A stretch of DNA of 64,000 nucleotides from Pyronema omphalodes (GCA_024516155.1 JAJJXM010000079.1:124001-188000), one strand, 5' to 3'; counted from the stretch's first letter, positions 1 through 11,689 are shown. Translations and numbers: made by a program. Notes: generated by a model not told the origin, from the sequence alone.

Positions 1-98
1 TTTGCATTCTAACTTTCCAGTAAAACTTGCGCCCGATAATAGCAATGTATCAGCAATAATATTCCCACCAGCGGCAGAGCCATCTTCTTGCAGCTGGT

Positions 99-1679
99 TT
101 ATTCTTTTCCCGACACCTCTTCTTCAGTATCCAATAATTCCACGCTCGCCACTTTAACATTCGTCTTGGCGGGGCACGACGCAGCCATGTGGCCGAGGCC
201 ACCGCAGTAGAGGCAACGTCCTTCTGACAGGCGGGTCGCGCGCTCCTGTGCCAACAGTTTCTGACGGGGTCCCTGGGCAGGGATTTGCTTGCTGGAGGAG
301 GCGGTGGTGGCTTGGGTAGCGGGGGTGGGGCGACTGGTGGCGGGGGTGGCGGTGGTAGTGGGTTTAACTTGGCCGCGGTTGGTACGCAGCTTGCGGAGGT
401 TCTCAAGTGCTCTCAATTGGGAGTCCAATTTTTGGCACTGGTCAACAAATTCGTGCATCGTGGTGGTGGGCGGGGCGCCAACCAACTTTTCGTGCAACTC
501 GAGGGATAGGCCGTTACGCAGGGCATCCATGGTGGCGGCTTCGTCCCAGCCTAACTCTGCGACTAGGCGGGAGAACTCTGCATAGTAGTCCGAAAATTCG
601 CGGCTGTTTTGTCGGAGATTTTGTAGTTTGAAACGAGCCGTTGCGCGCTCGTCCGGGTCTCCAAAGGTACGCTGTAAAATTTTAATGACGTCCTCGACGT
701 CGTTGAGGGCCCAGCGGTTGCCATTTTCCTTGATATAAGGAAGAATCTGATCCAAGGCGCGTCCGCGGAGGCGGCCCATGGCATAAGAAATCCGTTTATG
801 AGGGGTCGGGAAACGTAGTTCGTCGCTCACCAACTTGATGCGAAGCAAGGAGACAAAGCGGCGGAGGTCCTCCCTGTTGGACCCGTCGAAGGTTGGCGGA
901 TCTGAGATTTTGTCTCCGGTCACGCGGATGCCAGGGGAGGCGAGTAGCGCGTTGATGAGTTCACGCTGGCGGGTGAGCTCCTTCTCGTAATAGTGAATTT
1001 CATTCGTATCGGCTTGTTCCTCCGGGGTTAGGAGGATTTCGGGGTCTCGGGGGGGGGGGGTCTTGGAATTGGTGCGATTATAGCGGGGGCGGGGGCTGCG
1101 GCTGCGGCTGTGGTAGGGGGTGCGGCGGCTCGCGGTACTGGTTCTGGGCCGTTCGGGTAAACCTGGACGGAGCCAGTCTGGATCACGACAGGGGGAATGG
1201 GGGGAGGGGTGGGAGCTTCCGGAGCGCGGGAGGCGACAGGGCTGGATACCCGAGTGCTGTTACGGGAGCCGGGGGTTTCCGCGAGGTCGTTTAAGAGATA
1301 ACCCGTGGGGTGGTCCTGAGCGTCTAGGATGGATTGTGCGAGTTGTTTGGTAAAAGTAAGCGGTTCATGGCCGTCAGGGAACTGGGTCATGGCGGCGGCG
1401 TTCACAATTTGCTGCCAGTGTCCTTCGTCAATAAGTTTAATGTGCATTCTGGCGGGCTCTGAGGACTGGCTTGAGTCTGATGGTGTGGCGGATGTGCTCC
1501 TGGTAAGTGTAGTCCTGGAGTTCCCAGCGGACCACAAGGTAGCAGTTATTTTCTGCTCGTCGGATGGTTCTTCGCACTGCGCCAGCGAATCTGTCGGAGA
1601 TCCCAAAGGTTTCGTTTAAGGTGTGCGTTTCCAAGGCTTGTTTTAAGGCGTAGGTCCAAGCAGAACCGGTGGGGTTCAT
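99..1679 (-). pseudogene. gypsy-type Gag, frameshifted
   Basis: Capsid-like Gag in three frame segments. 1679 to about 1460 starts at MNPTGSAW. About 1470 to 1049 is a proline/alanine-rich stretch. 1048 to 99 carries the Gag core (PPTFDGSNREDLRRF, about 15 aa after TGDK) and a C-terminal CCHC zinc knuckle CLYCGGLGHMAASC. The second break is a run of 12 G (1049-1060); past it the frame reads on as DPEILLTPEEQ, in line with the core, so a run of 10 or 13 bases would restore continuity. The first break is near 1450-1480. The start at 1679 lies 36 bp inside the LTR boundary, as expected for gag. Gag packages the element RNA into virus-like particles. Confidence 0.75.
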
Positions 1680-1714
1680 GCGTGTTGGTTGAATAATTAT
1701 TCGATCGAACGTAA

Positions 1715-2232
1715 TGTCAGGGAACTAGGAGCGGACGTTCAAAGAACACACTGAACACTACCGGCAAGAGGGACTAGGCGGGTTCCGGGACGGGGAACGG
1801 CAGGACAAGGACCGAAGTGCTCGTCAGACGGACGGCACACGAAACAGGAACAGGGACAAGGACAAGAGTGACGTAGGACTGGAAGAAGAAGTCTTTATTA
1901 GGAGCAAGGGAAAGACACAAGACGTTCGATGGAGAACTCGACAACGGGGAGGCAAGCCTCCTTATGTACAAAGGGGCGGCCAGCACTCTTGCTGGGCCGT
2001 CATCCAACATCGCTACATGAAGCTTCCGTTCTCCATCAATTCACCTGCGACGCCACAGCTCTCCAGCTCGTGGTACGTCATCCATCATCAATCAGTCTAT
2101 CAGTCACAACGGCACGGCACACACAACAACACAACAACACAACAGTAACACAACGCAACACGGCAAGACAACGGCACGATGCCAATCAACAACCACGACA
2201 ACACAACGGCTCGTCAGCCGTGTGCCGTGACA
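1715..2232 (-). repeat. 5' LTR of gypsy element
   Basis: 518 bp bounded by TGTCA at 1715-1719 and TGACA at 2228-2232, directly upstream of gag on the minus strand. The ACAACA-rich stretch at 2120-2210 lies within it. No second LTR is in the window, so the ends rest on the terminal inverted repeat and on gag position. No clear TGG-type primer-binding site follows; self-priming as in Tf1/sushi elements is possible but not shown. Confidence 0.65.
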
Positions 2233-2480
2233 GCCAGGGCGTCATCAATATCAATGTCTTCGTAGCGGGACTTGTTTAGTTTGTTGGCCTTTAGTCGCTC
2301 GTCGCGTAGGGACAGTGATTTCATGTCATTAGAAGCATCTGAGAATTTGGATGTTAGTTCAAAGAAGTGAATATCTGAGCAGTAGGGGAAGAAATTTGAG
2401 AAACAAGGGAATGCAGTAGACAGGGATTCCGTGGCAGAATCTCGAGAGGAGATGCACAGCGGAGTGTTATTTGGATAACA
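2233..2480 (-). pseudogene. copia Pol linker remnant (likely), cut by gypsy LTR
   Basis: An open minus-strand frame of about 80 codons without a usable ATG at its start runs up to the gypsy LTR; it ends in a charged segment (KSRYEDIDIDDALA). The position between integrase and a missing reverse transcriptase, and its resemblance to the acidic stretch before the RT domain of the intact copia element at 29.7 kb (EDEEDTILVATAL), suggest it is the integrase-RT linker. This is inference from position and composition only. Confidence 0.35.
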
Positions 2481-2714
2481 TTTTCAGGATAAATATCCTT
2501 GAACTGATGATAATCAGTGTGTGGCATATTCGCCGAACAAGAGTAGTCCGGACAGTATGGAGGCTGATCGGGACAGTGACATTGAAGACAAAATTGTCAA
2601 TGTATGATCAGAGTGAGGTAGCATGAAAGCTGATCCGACTCGAAGAAAATGTGATGAAAATATACCGTGTGGCCGTGAAAGGTCCTACAGCGGTGACATG
2701 AAAGGTTGGGGTGA

Positions 2715-4314
2715 TCATTTGTACATACTCTGAATGAGGGCGTCTATCTCATGTGATATGAGCGCTGACGCATTCTCATCACCCCCTTCAACTATATCAG
2801 GGAAACAGTCGGATATTGCCTTGGAGATTTCCTCGGATGTATTGGGACGTCCTTCGGAATCCAAGGCATTATTGTCCTCTAAGAAGACGATGTTAGAAGC
2901 GCGCACGACAGAACGTGAATTGAAGTCATAGATGCGCCAAATCTTTGACGAATCCGTGTACCCAACCATCATGCTGTGTGACGCGCGTGCGCTCCTGTTC
3001 TTGTCTGTCCTCTGCTTCTTCGGTATATGTTTGAAGACCGTGCAACCGAATCTTCGAAGGTGCAGCAGCTGAGGCGGCCTGTGAAACAGGGCCTCATGAG
3101 GACTTAGCCAGACTTTGAGCGTCCTAGTCGGAGATATTGAATGAAGGTACACCGCTGTGTTGACAGCCTCAGCCCAGAAGCGATGAGGAACTTGGGTGTC
3201 TATTAACATGGAACGTGCTTTGCCGTTGATCGTCTGAATGAATCTCTCGGCTGTTCTGTTTTTATGCTGTGTGAAAGGTGGAGAGGGTTCGAACGAGATC
3301 CCGCTTTTCGCTAGGAAAGAACGGAACTGTTGGTTATTAAATTCCCCTGTGCCATTATCACACCTGAAACGATGAATTTTATGTCCTTGAGATTCAATCC
3401 ACGCTTTGTATTCTTGGAATACCGGTAGTACCGCGTCTGTGGATTTTGATTTCAGAAAGTAAACCTTGGCGAAACGACTGAAGTCGTCAATATAGATGAT
3501 ACGATAACGTTGTTGGCTGATCGAGGGAGTCGACATCGGGCCGCAGACATCCGAGTGGACAAGTTCAAAGGGCTTGCTCGCACGTTCGGTCGGTGTTCGG
3601 ATAAAGGACTGTCGATTCTTGGCTTGTATGCAAGTCGTACAGGACTGGGAATGATCTAAGGTTGTGGTTTTATCACTTGAATTAATAATTTTGGACAAGG
3701 ATTCAGTATTGAGGTGGGCCAGTCTTCTGTGCCACATCTCGAAATTGCTTGTTGGCTCAAGGCGGAAAGAGTGTTTATGTGCTGTCCGAAGGTTTTTGTT
3801 GCTTGGACGCGTAAAATCAACGTCTGAAATTGTTCGTTGATTCGATGATCTTGTTGTTCGGGTCGAAGAGGGAACAGAATTAATGTCGACGCCTGCACCA
3901 GATCGGGTGGTTATCAGGGCGTCGTGGTCCTCCTTCATAACCTCCGCTGTCCATCTGTAAAGATTGTCCTGCATGTGAGCGACAATGATTGTGTTGGAGG
4001 TCTTGTCTTTGAGAGTACAAGAACCGTCCGCCATAGTAATTTGCCACCCCCCTTTTATCGAAGAGGGGCAGAGAGAAAAGGGAAAGTCGGAACGTGGGAA
4101 CGTATAGTGCAGAAATTTGAAAAAGATTATTGAGGATTATTTTTCCATAGGTGTTGGTGGTGACCGTACTGTTGTCACCTAAACGAATATTGATAGACTT
4201 GCAAGTAGCTAAAGAATCAGTGAGAAAAGCAGATTTATCATTACAAAAATGGTGCGTTGCACCAGAGTCGAGCGCCCATGTATGTGTCTCAGCGGACGAG
4301 TCTGTGGCGATCAA
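2715..4314 (-). pseudogene. copia Pol fragment: protease and integrase
   Basis: The first segment (4314 down to about 4050) carries the aspartic protease motif ALDSGATHHF. The second (about 4050 to 2715) carries the GAG-pre-integrase HHCC region (MWHRRLAHLN ... CTTCIQAK) and the DDE integrase core: HSDVCGP, FRCDNGTGEF and RTAERF. The two frames meet at a run of six C on the plus strand (4047-4052); one base fewer would read KRGWQITMADG, the usual copia sequence. An in-frame TGA (4351-4353) separates Gag from protease and could be a nonsense mutation or a read-through stop. The frame ends at 2715, before any RT motif. Confidence 0.75.
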
Positions 4315-4350
4315 GACTTGCGCTGTTATGGAGGTGCTGGAGTTCCCGAG

Positions 4351-5265
4351 TCAAATACCGAGATCAGTGTTGTCCAGCTCGGCGATTTTCGCACTGGAAC
4401 GCAACTTGTACCGCTCGCGTATGGCGGTAGCCGAGGATCTGAGTTTGCACTCTGTTGAAACGTGCCCCTTCTTTGTACAGTAGTGGCACTGGACGTCTTC
4501 CTTTTTCGAAGTTTCAGCAGGTCTAGACGGTCCGGCGCTTGAGGATGCTGCTCGTTTGTTCGTGTTTCGATTGGCGTAGCATGCCTTTGTGTTGTGGTTG
4601 GAGCGTTTACAGTGGTCGCACCACTTGGTGGTCGCAGAATGTGCCTCGCCACTCGGGGATCCTAGGGTGGCCTCCCACATATGTTCGTGGTCGTGTAGGA
4701 TCTTCTGGAGCTCGTCAACCGCGATATTATCAAGCTTCACAAGCTCGTGCTTTGTAACTCCGTAGGAGTCGGGGAGATTTGCAATCACATAATTTACCAG
4801 CGCAGTGTCGCTGATGTCTAAGACCATTCCAGTAAGCTGAGCCTGGATGTTTAAGAGATCAGAAATCCATTTCGACATGGACTGCCCGGGGTTAGGTTTT
4901 GATCTCCAGAACTTAATCCAGAGATTCCGTCTTCCGGAGTTTGTTTTAGAGTTGTCAAATCGAGCCTCGAGTTTAAGCCACATCTCGCGTGGGTTGTCGA
5001 GTCCGGTGATAACCCTGCGACAGGTGATGCCGCAGTGATCGAATATAATTTGGGTGGCTCTGGCCGCCCTTTCGTCGAAGTACTGGAGATTCCTCGCAGC
5101 CTGTTGACTGGTACCTCCCGGAGGGTGCGTCTCCTTGCCGTTTACGATATTCCAGGCGCTTTTCCCAGCCAAGATGAAGTGGATGGAGTCCTTCCATTGC
5201 GCATAGTTGGCCACCGTCAGAATGGGGCACTTAAGGGCAGTTGGTTCCTGGACCTCGTCGGACAT
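4351..5265 (-). CDS. copia-type Gag (copia-1)
   Basis: Gag of the older copia element, about 304 aa from the ATG at 5265 (MSDEVQEP). The reading frame stays open upstream to 5355, but that part overlaps the primer-binding region. The N-terminal copia Gag fold has the usual PILTVANYAQWKDSI and NPREMWLKLEARF segments, followed by a C4-type CDHCKRSNHNTKAC and a CCHC knuckle CHYCTKKGHVSTEC. It stops at a TGA in the same frame as the downstream protease. The frame is intact, unlike its pol. Confidence 0.72.
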   Translation of the reverse strand: MSDEVQEPTALKCPILTVANYAQWKDSIHFILAGKSAWNIVNGKETHPPGGTSQQAARNLQYFDERAARATQIIFDHCGITCRRVITGLDNPREMWLKLEARFDNSKTNSGRRNLWIKFWRSKPNPGQSMSKWISDLLNIQAQLTGMVLDISDTALVNYVIANLPDSYGVTKHELVKLDNIAVDELQKILHDHEHMWEATLGSPSGEAHSATTKWCDHCKRSNHNTKACYANRNTNKRAASSSAGPSRPAETSKKEDVQCHYCTKKGHVSTECKLRSSATAIRERYKLRSSAKIAELDNTDLGI

Positions 5266-5355
5266 TGTAGGAGAATGATTAAGATTAAGAGGGGAAGAGA
5301 AAATATAAGAATCTATAACCAGTAACGGGTAAAGATAAGTGTAGCGGTTACGCAA

Positions 5356-5367
5356 GGGCTCATAACC
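5356..5367 (-). other. primer-binding site, tRNA-iMet anticodon region
   Basis: GGTTATGAGCCC on the minus strand directly adjoins the LTR end. It is complementary to the anticodon stem-loop of eukaryotic initiator tRNA-Met (GGGCUCAUAACC). Copia-group elements are known to prime from such a half-tRNA. Confidence 0.7.
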
Positions 5368-5608
5368 TGTCGAAGGTCACGCAGGCACGAGGAGAAGAAG
5401 AAAGTGGAGGTGGTGACCGAATGTATTCACGAGCGTAAAGAGTCAAGACATGGACGGGCAAGCGAGTGCCTATACACAGAGAGTGGTCCACCTCCACCTA
5501 AGCACCAGGGCCTTAGGCGCACTTCAACATGTAGCCACCAGCTACTGGCTAGGAGCTGCTTGCGACCTTGCTGCCTTGGTTGTTACCTTGCTGCCTAGCC
5601 AGTGTCCA
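5368..5608 (-). repeat. LTR of copia-1
   Basis: About 241 bp, TG...CA ended, between the primer-binding site and the likely start TGGACACTGG (minus strand, 5608). It contains a long inverted repeat, GTGGAGGTGG (5405) and CCACCTCCAC (about 5490), able to form a hairpin. The outer end is inferred from the terminal dinucleotide only. Confidence 0.55.
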
Positions 5609-6351
5609 ATACTTTATTTGTCTTTTTGATGTTATGTTATGTTATTTTTTGCATATTTTCTTTTTTTGGTTTTCTATGAGGGTTATTTAGATGCCTGGTA
5701 TTCCCGAATGAGCATTGTTATGATAAGTATATGTATAACATGACAGGTAATATATAAATGCAGGGATAGTTACTTCAACTGTAGAGACTACATAAGTGTC
5801 GTGTATTTGTATCATTTGGGATACGTTGACGGCGTCAAGGAGGTTGAGTGTTTTCATAGAAACCTATCGCAGGGGCCGCCGGTGGACATATCGGCCGATA
5901 GGTGAGTACAATCAAGTGAAGCTGTAACAGGTGGTGTTGCATGGAGATAAAGCTGTAGCGAATCGATTTGATCGAATGTTCGGAAGTAGACACTCTGTGT
6001 ATGAAGTTAAGTTCCAAGGTCGGTGTTGAAGTACTCCTAATCGATGCGTATACTCCACATTACGAGGCTGTCGTGAGTTTGTAGTTAATCACTCATTTTT
6101 TTTGCAGGTTACCACTGATATAATCATGCTCGAAGACTTTTGTGAATTCACTTAGTCTGTGGTGTTCTTTGACTCAAGGCCTTTCTTCGCTACGGAAACC
6201 CTGTGACGTGGGTTGAGGATATTTGCACACTGCCTCACTCGGATATTCCAAATCCCGCTTAGCGTGATACTCATCCACCCCACATTTAGTCACAGACTCA
6301 CAGCCGCACGCAACCCCGCCATCTCACCTCCTCACCACAAAACACATCACC
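5609..6351. other. intergenic, tyrosyl-tRNA synthetase promoter
   Basis: No supported gene. AT-rich sequence gives way to a C/A-rich leader (6290-6351) just before the synthetase ATG, as in many highly expressed fungal genes. Confidence 0.5.
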
Positions 6352-7636
6352 ATGGCCGAGCTAACCGCACAGGAAAAGATCGCATTGATCACACAGGGAC
6401 TCCAGGAGGTTCTCAAGGAGAACATCATCGAGGATGTCCTTGTCAAGGAGAACCGTCCCCTCAAGATTTACTGGGGTACATTTGATCGCCCTTCTTTCTC
6501 CGAGTCCATTCTGACACGCGTGTAGGTACCGCGCCCACTGGACGTCCTCACTGCGGATACTTCGTCCCCATGGTCAAGATCGCACACTTCCTCCAAGCCG
6601 GATGTGAAGTCAAGGTTCTCCTCGCCGATATCCACGCGTTCCTCGACAACATGAAGGCCCCCCTCGACCTTGTCGCCCACCGCGCCAAGTACTACGAATT
6701 CGTCATCAAGGCAGTTTTGCGCGCCATTGGTGTTTCCATTGACAAGCTCACCTTTGTCAAGGGATCCGACTACCAGCTTAGCCCTCAGTACACTATGGAC
6801 CTTTTCCGTCTCTCCTCGCTTGTCAGTGAGCATGACGCAAGAAAGGCTGGTGCGGAGGTCGTTAAGCAGGTCCAGAGCCCGTTGTTGTCGGGTTTAATTT
6901 ACCCCCTCATGCAGGCTCTTGATGAGGAGCATCTTGGTGTTGATGCGCAGTTTGGTGGTGTCGACCAGCGTAAGATCTTTACCTTGGCCGCTGAGAACTT
7001 GTCGAAGGTTGGATTCAAGCAGCGCGCTCACTTGATGAACCCAATGGTTCCTGGTTTGGCGGGTGGAAAGATGTCTGCCTCTGACCCTAACTCTAAGATC
7101 GACCTTCTTGATGGCCCTGAGGTTGTAAAGTCTAAGGTTAAGAAGGCTCTCTGTAACCCTGGTGTCATCGAGGGTAACGGTGTTTTGTCTTTCGTCGAGT
7201 ATGTGTTGTTGCCTATCGCTGCTCTTGCTGGAGAACAGACCTTCCACGTTCCCCGTCCTGAGAAGTACGGTGGCCCCGTTGACTTCAAGGACATCGAGTC
7301 GCTCAAGAAGGCTTACGCCGCCGAGGAGGTATGTTTTTCTGTGGGTAAATGACGGAGGATTGCGCTAATGAGAAGCAGTTGTCGCCTAAGGATCTCAAGG
7401 ACGGAGTTGTGGCTGCTCTCAACAAGCTCCTCGCCCCCATCCAGGAGGAGTTCAACAGCTCCAAGGAGTTCCAGGAGATTGAGAAGCTCGCCTACCCCCC
7501 TGAGGTTAAGGCCAAGAAGGAGAAGGCTCCCAAGAAGATTGGAAACCAATACAAGGGCAAGGCTGCTGCTGAGCCCACAGAAAAGGCTGAGGCCCAGGCT
7601 GAGGTCCAGGCCCAGCCCGAGGCGACTGCGAATTAA
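6352..7636 (+). CDS. TYS1: tyrosyl-tRNA synthetase, cytosolic
   Basis: Charges tRNA-Tyr with tyrosine using ATP (class I synthetase). Three exons: 6352-6475, 6526-7328 and 7379-7636, giving 394 aa, the same length as the yeast enzyme. Introns of 50 bp each are GT-AG. The class I signature appears as [10 protein letters not shown] (about residues 45-54, the HIGH equivalent) and KMSAS (about 223), the usual eukaryotic form. The binding-pocket segment QFGGVDQRK is present. The C-terminus is a lysine/alanine/glutamate-rich tail ([10 protein letters not shown]) typical of fungal cytosolic TyrRS. The start ATG lies in CATCACCATGG, a good Kozak context. No mitochondrial presequence is visible. Confidence 0.95.
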
Positions 7637-8228
7637 GGAGTTGATGTTGAGCTTTTCTTTTTGTTTTGAGCGACGATGTGGACACTAAAATGGAGTTCTT
7701 GGGTTACGGTAATTTACGGGAAGAAGAAAATTTTTGGTGGGTATCTATTATTAGATCTACAGATATATGAGTGAGATCGGGTGGGAAACAACATGGGGGG
7801 AATGTCGGAAGTTTGTCATGATTTATCACTTAGGTTGAAAGTGGAGATTTATCGGTCTAGAATATAAATTCGATAGACCACATATTTATTTCATGACACT
7901 TTATCTTTAAAAAATTGGATAAAATTGCCTTTGATGATGGTATTCGCTGGGCTCTGTTTCTGCGTCTGAACCAAGCGACAATCGTCCCGTGTCCGACGAT
8001 ACCATATGACGTCATGACAAAATTTCTGGAAATTTTCCCAGCGACAGAAACAATTCTAAATCAGTTTAAAAGATGTAAGTACCAAAATCATCTGTCCCGA
8101 AATGAATTGCGCGCGTGGATCTTCCCGCTGCGCGTTCAGCTATGGGTGCTCTACATACATACTGTAACCGGCGCCAGAAATCCCTGCGCAGTTTTTTATA
8201 AACGGCGTGTCGCATCGCAACCTCCGTC
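7637..8228. other. intergenic between TYS1 and QRI7
   Basis: TYS1 3' region and the upstream region of the next gene on the same strand. An open frame at 7915-8232 has no recognisable content and is probably chance. Confidence 0.5.
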
Positions 8229-9606
8229 ATGACACGCCAACTTTTCCGCCCGCTCGCACGAGCACTACACCGACCATGTCTTACCTTACTTCCACGACGA
8301 CAATTAACCGTCCTCGCAATTGAATCCTCCTGGTATTTTCTTCCCTCTCTTTTAATCCCCCTACTACCTTTCCCAGCTTCAAAAAGCTCCATCCTCCAAC
8401 AAACCCGCTAACACCCCCAGCGACGACACCTCCGTTGCAGTCCTTGACACACCCTCCGCCACCTCCCCCGCGAAACTCCTCTTCCACCAAACCATCACCT
8501 CCCCCAACAAAGCTACCGGCGGCATCCACCCAATCCTCTCTCTAAACTCACACCGGCAACACCTCGCCCCTCTCCTCGCCTCCGCCTTACAATATGGCAC
8601 CCCCGACCTCATCGCTGCCACCCGAGGTCCCGGGATGACATCTTCTCTAGCCTGCGGTCTCGACACAGCCAAAGGTCTTTCCGTCGCCTTAAATAAGCCG
8701 TTAATCGGGGTAAACCACATGCTCGCCCACGCCTTAACCCCGCGACTATGTGCAGCGCTAGGCGAGGGTGTCACCAAAGCGCCAGAATGGCCATTCTTGA
8801 CATTACTAGTTTCCGGCGGCCATACACTTCTGGTTGAATCTAGGGGGTTGACAAGTCATAGTATTCTAGCGGGGAGTATAGATATTGCTATTGGGGATAT
8901 GTTGGATAAAGTTTCCCGGTCTGTTGTGCCGGAGAGAGTATGGAGGGAACAGGGGGAAGCGGTGGCGTATGGAAGGGTTTTGGAGGAGTTTGTGTTTCCT
9001 CGTGGTGAGGAGGATTGGGGGTATCAAGTGCCGGAGGAGAGAGATTGTGAAAAATGGGGATTATCCGCCCCGTTGACGAAGGCGAGGATACCGCAGCCAC
9101 AGTCGTTTTCGTTTGCGGGACTGGGATCGGCGGCGCAGAGAGCGGTGGATACGAATCCCGATATGGGGGAGGAGGATAGAAGGAGTTTAGGGAGGGAGGC
9201 TATGAGGTTGGCGTTTGAGCATGTTGCGAGTAGGATTGTGGCTGCCCTAAAGAAACAACCGGGGATAAAGGAGGTGGTTGTTAGTGGTGGGGTTGCTAGT
9301 AATTCGTTTTTGAGACATTTATTGAAGGTCTGGATTAGGCAGGAAAGAGAGGGCGTGGAGTTGATTTGTCCGCCGGTTAGGTATTGTACGGATCAGGCGG
9401 CGATGATTGCTTGGGCTGCGGCGGAGTTGTGGAGAGATGGGTGGGAGTCGGAGTTGGGTGTGGCCCCAATTAGGAAATGGAGTTTGGATGATGGGATCGT
9501 TAGTGAGGAGGGGGCTCCCGAGGGAAGGGGAGGCGTATTGGGCGTCACTGGATGGAAGAGGAGAGCTGATCCTTCGGTTGATGACAGGTCGAGTTGGGGA
9601 TCTTAA
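8229..9606 (+). CDS. QRI7: mitochondrial tRNA threonylcarbamoyladenosine transferase (Qri7/OSGEPL1/TsaD family)
   Basis: Transfers the threonylcarbamoyl group from TC-AMP to A37 of ANN-decoding tRNAs in mitochondria. Two exons, 8229-8332 and 8421-9606 (88-bp intron with GCTAAC branch point), give 429 aa; yeast Qri7 is 407. Residues 1-30 are arginine-rich without acids, a likely matrix-targeting peptide. The Kae1/TsaD signatures are all present: LAIESSCDDT joined across the intron, the metal-binding NHMLAHAL (about 130), LLVSGGHT, IGDMLDKVSR, FSFAGLGSAAQR, VVSGGVASN and CTDQAAMIAW. The targeting peptide and the presence of a single TsaD-like domain favour Qri7 over the cytosolic Kae1 of the KEOPS complex. 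Confidence 0.92.
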
Positions 9607-10107
9607 CTCTATCTGTTGGATAAGCCCAGAAAGTACGAGGATTAAAAGAAATGACGAAAGGGCTCACGCATTCAAAATTGCGATGAGAAGCCCTGATGAC
9701 CAGCAACGGGTACAAGATAATATATCCATAGTCACTAATCTCCTCTCTGCATTATGAACGATATGGATCAGGAAAGCATCATTATAAACGCCTCCTGTAT
9801 TAATATGATTTCGATGGTTTCTTTTGTTATTGGATTCGACAAGAATATCGTATTCATGTGTTTACATCATCCCAGGGTTTTTGAAAGCCACTGGATGTGT
9901 GTACTTATGTATGTATCTGCAAATGTAGCTGCGTTGCTATGCCAAGCATCGTATGCAGTGTAACCTCCCCCGCACATAAGATACGCATTTTGAACCAAAC
10001 CTGTTCCTCTCATTCCACCTTCCATTCCTTCACCTTTTTCCAAACAACGGCCTCGGCTTGAATAACAGGTTGCCACTTTTCAGGAATCGAAGTACCGAAT
10101 CCAAACA
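9607..10107. other. intergenic
   Basis: No supported gene; probable promoter of the next gene. Confidence 0.4.
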
Positions 10108-11375
10108 ATGACGTACGATTTAAATCCACTGTTCGACAAGCGTCAAATCATTGGTATCACTGTCGCACTGGAGCAGAACGAGTTCAGTAGCGCTGATAAG
10201 AAATATTTAGACAATTGCAAGTACTTATTTGGAAAAGATGTTGATCCTATGGTCGTAACAGACTGTATTAGATTCGAAAACAGTTCCTGGCATTCGAGGG
10301 TTTTTGTGATTGATCGCAACAAGTCCTTTTCGACGCCTTTGCCCGCACAAACCTTGTCCGGAGTGAAGTATTCAGATGTGCCTGGAGATTGGGGTTCTTT
10401 GGTCGCAACTCATAGTTCTCCATATCCATTCACAGGGAGATACTATGAGCATAGCCATATTCCATGCCACCATGCAATACACCGACTTCATCTGTTTACA
10501 TCGGAACTAGTCAAACAGAAACGGGAACGGGAGGCGCCCATTGAGGATCAAATTATCCTGGAAGTGGAAGAAAAACTCCAGCGACTGGCAGCAAATACCA
10601 CTGACAACGCCGTGAAGGACCGGATACGGGAGAAACTCTTATACCGAGCCCGCTCCGCCATGGCCCGCAAACAAGAAAAACTCGAGAGCGACATTGAAAA
10701 TAAAGCCCAAGAGCTACTTGACACACTTGAAGACGAAGACGAAGACGAAGGAGAAACTGCCATTGAGATGATGATTCACAATATTCGACAACCACCCAGG
10801 AACCGGAATCAACTGAGCGAGATTGACTGGCGCGGTGAATGTGTATCCAACATTCTTCTCGATGCACAGAAGAAGCTCCGCGAGAAGCTCCGGGATCAAA
10901 AGCAGGATTTGACAACTAAGTTCGAGGCTGAGATGAAGGAGAAGATTGATGATATCAACACTGAACACGCTCATGCGGATGCTGAGAAAGAGGCAGTTAT
11001 CCGGGATCTCACAGAGAAGCTCGATGCTAAGTCTCAGGCGTTGGAGCAGTCCTGCAATGAGGTTGAACAAGAAAGAGGATTCCGCAAGACGCTTGAAGAT
11101 GCTCTCGAAGTATTCCACCATACGGAACAACAAAGACGACAGGAACTTGTCAGAGTGAAAGCGGAATTGGAGAGACAGGCTAGCCAACTTCGGGATGTCT
11201 TGGAAGAACACTCTCGCTGTCCAAGTACTGGAAATCCAGTAAGTACCAACTCACGACAGTTATACACCCATGATAGAGATATACTAAAAGACTAAAGGAA
11301 AGTAGTGACTGCGACACTATGACCGAAGAGGACCAGTATACTCCTGCTCCAAGTACTATCGGCGGTATCGTGTGA
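10108..11375 (+). CDS. coiled-coil protein of unknown function
   Basis: Not recognised. The reading frame 10108-11295 codes for 395 aa. Residues 1-140 are a mixed globular segment (cysteine/histidine pairs near HSHIPCHHAIHRLH). Residues about 140-375 are highly charged and heptad-like (KLRDQKQDL, EKLDAKSQALEQ), a long coiled coil with an acidic patch DEDEDEGE near 210. A better 3' end uses an intron 11239-11297 (GTAAGT, branch TACTAAA, AG). It replaces the last 18 residues with ESSDCDTMTEED... and stops at 11375, giving 402 aa; I prefer this model. No transmembrane segment or targeting signal is visible. Confidence 0.65.
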
Positions 11376-11689
11376 CGTTGGTGCTAAGTAGCGACGAGAA
11401 GGTACAGGTTTCCCTTTGTGAAACATCGTACGTTGATAATTTCTGATCGGCTGAGATAGCGATTTCACATAGCTTTATGAATGATTACGAGTAATGAGGT
11501 AATGTCGACAGCACATTGACAGCAGTTGGCATGCTGCTGGATTCGAATTAGTTTTCCATAGTCGCTGCGATATGTTATATTTCAGGCAATAGATGGCTCT
11601 CTTATAGTAATTCAAGAATCAAAACATTAGTACGATCTGCGACCCTGGGATAAAGTGTCCTCTTTTTTGGTGAGAAAAGCCATACCGTC

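Larger units (their letters stand above)
1..2232 (-). mobile_element. Ty3/gypsy LTR retrotransposon, 5' part (runs off left edge)
   Basis: Minus-strand element with a 5' LTR (1715-2232) followed by a gag region (99-1679). Protease, reverse transcriptase and integrase would lie at lower coordinates, outside the window. The LTR terminal inverted repeat TGTCA/TGACA and the start TGTCACGG on the minus strand are typical of fungal gypsy elements. The gag is broken by two frameshifts, so this copy is probably not autonomous. It appears inserted into the copia element to its right. The target duplication cannot be checked because the other end is missing; the five bases next to the LTR are GCCAG (2233-2237). 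Confidence 0.78.
2233..5608 (-). mobile_element. Ty1/copia retrotransposon, partial (copia-1)
   Basis: Minus-strand order: LTR (5368-5608), primer-binding site (5356-5367), gag (4351-5265), protease-integrase (2715-4314), then a linker-like coding remnant (2233-2480) cut by the gypsy LTR. Reverse transcriptase and RNase H are absent here and would be expected beyond the gypsy element to the left. Frameshifts and an in-frame stop mark it as an old copy. Confidence 0.72.

Noticed and set aside
285..631. Glycine-rich plus-strand ORFs
   Set aside because: Antisense of the proline/threonine-rich part of gypsy gag, which has the zinc knuckle and Gag core.
1929..2279. 116-codon plus-strand ORF
   Set aside because: Falls in the gypsy LTR; low-complexity ACAACA repeat translates to glutamine/threonine/asparagine-rich sequence.
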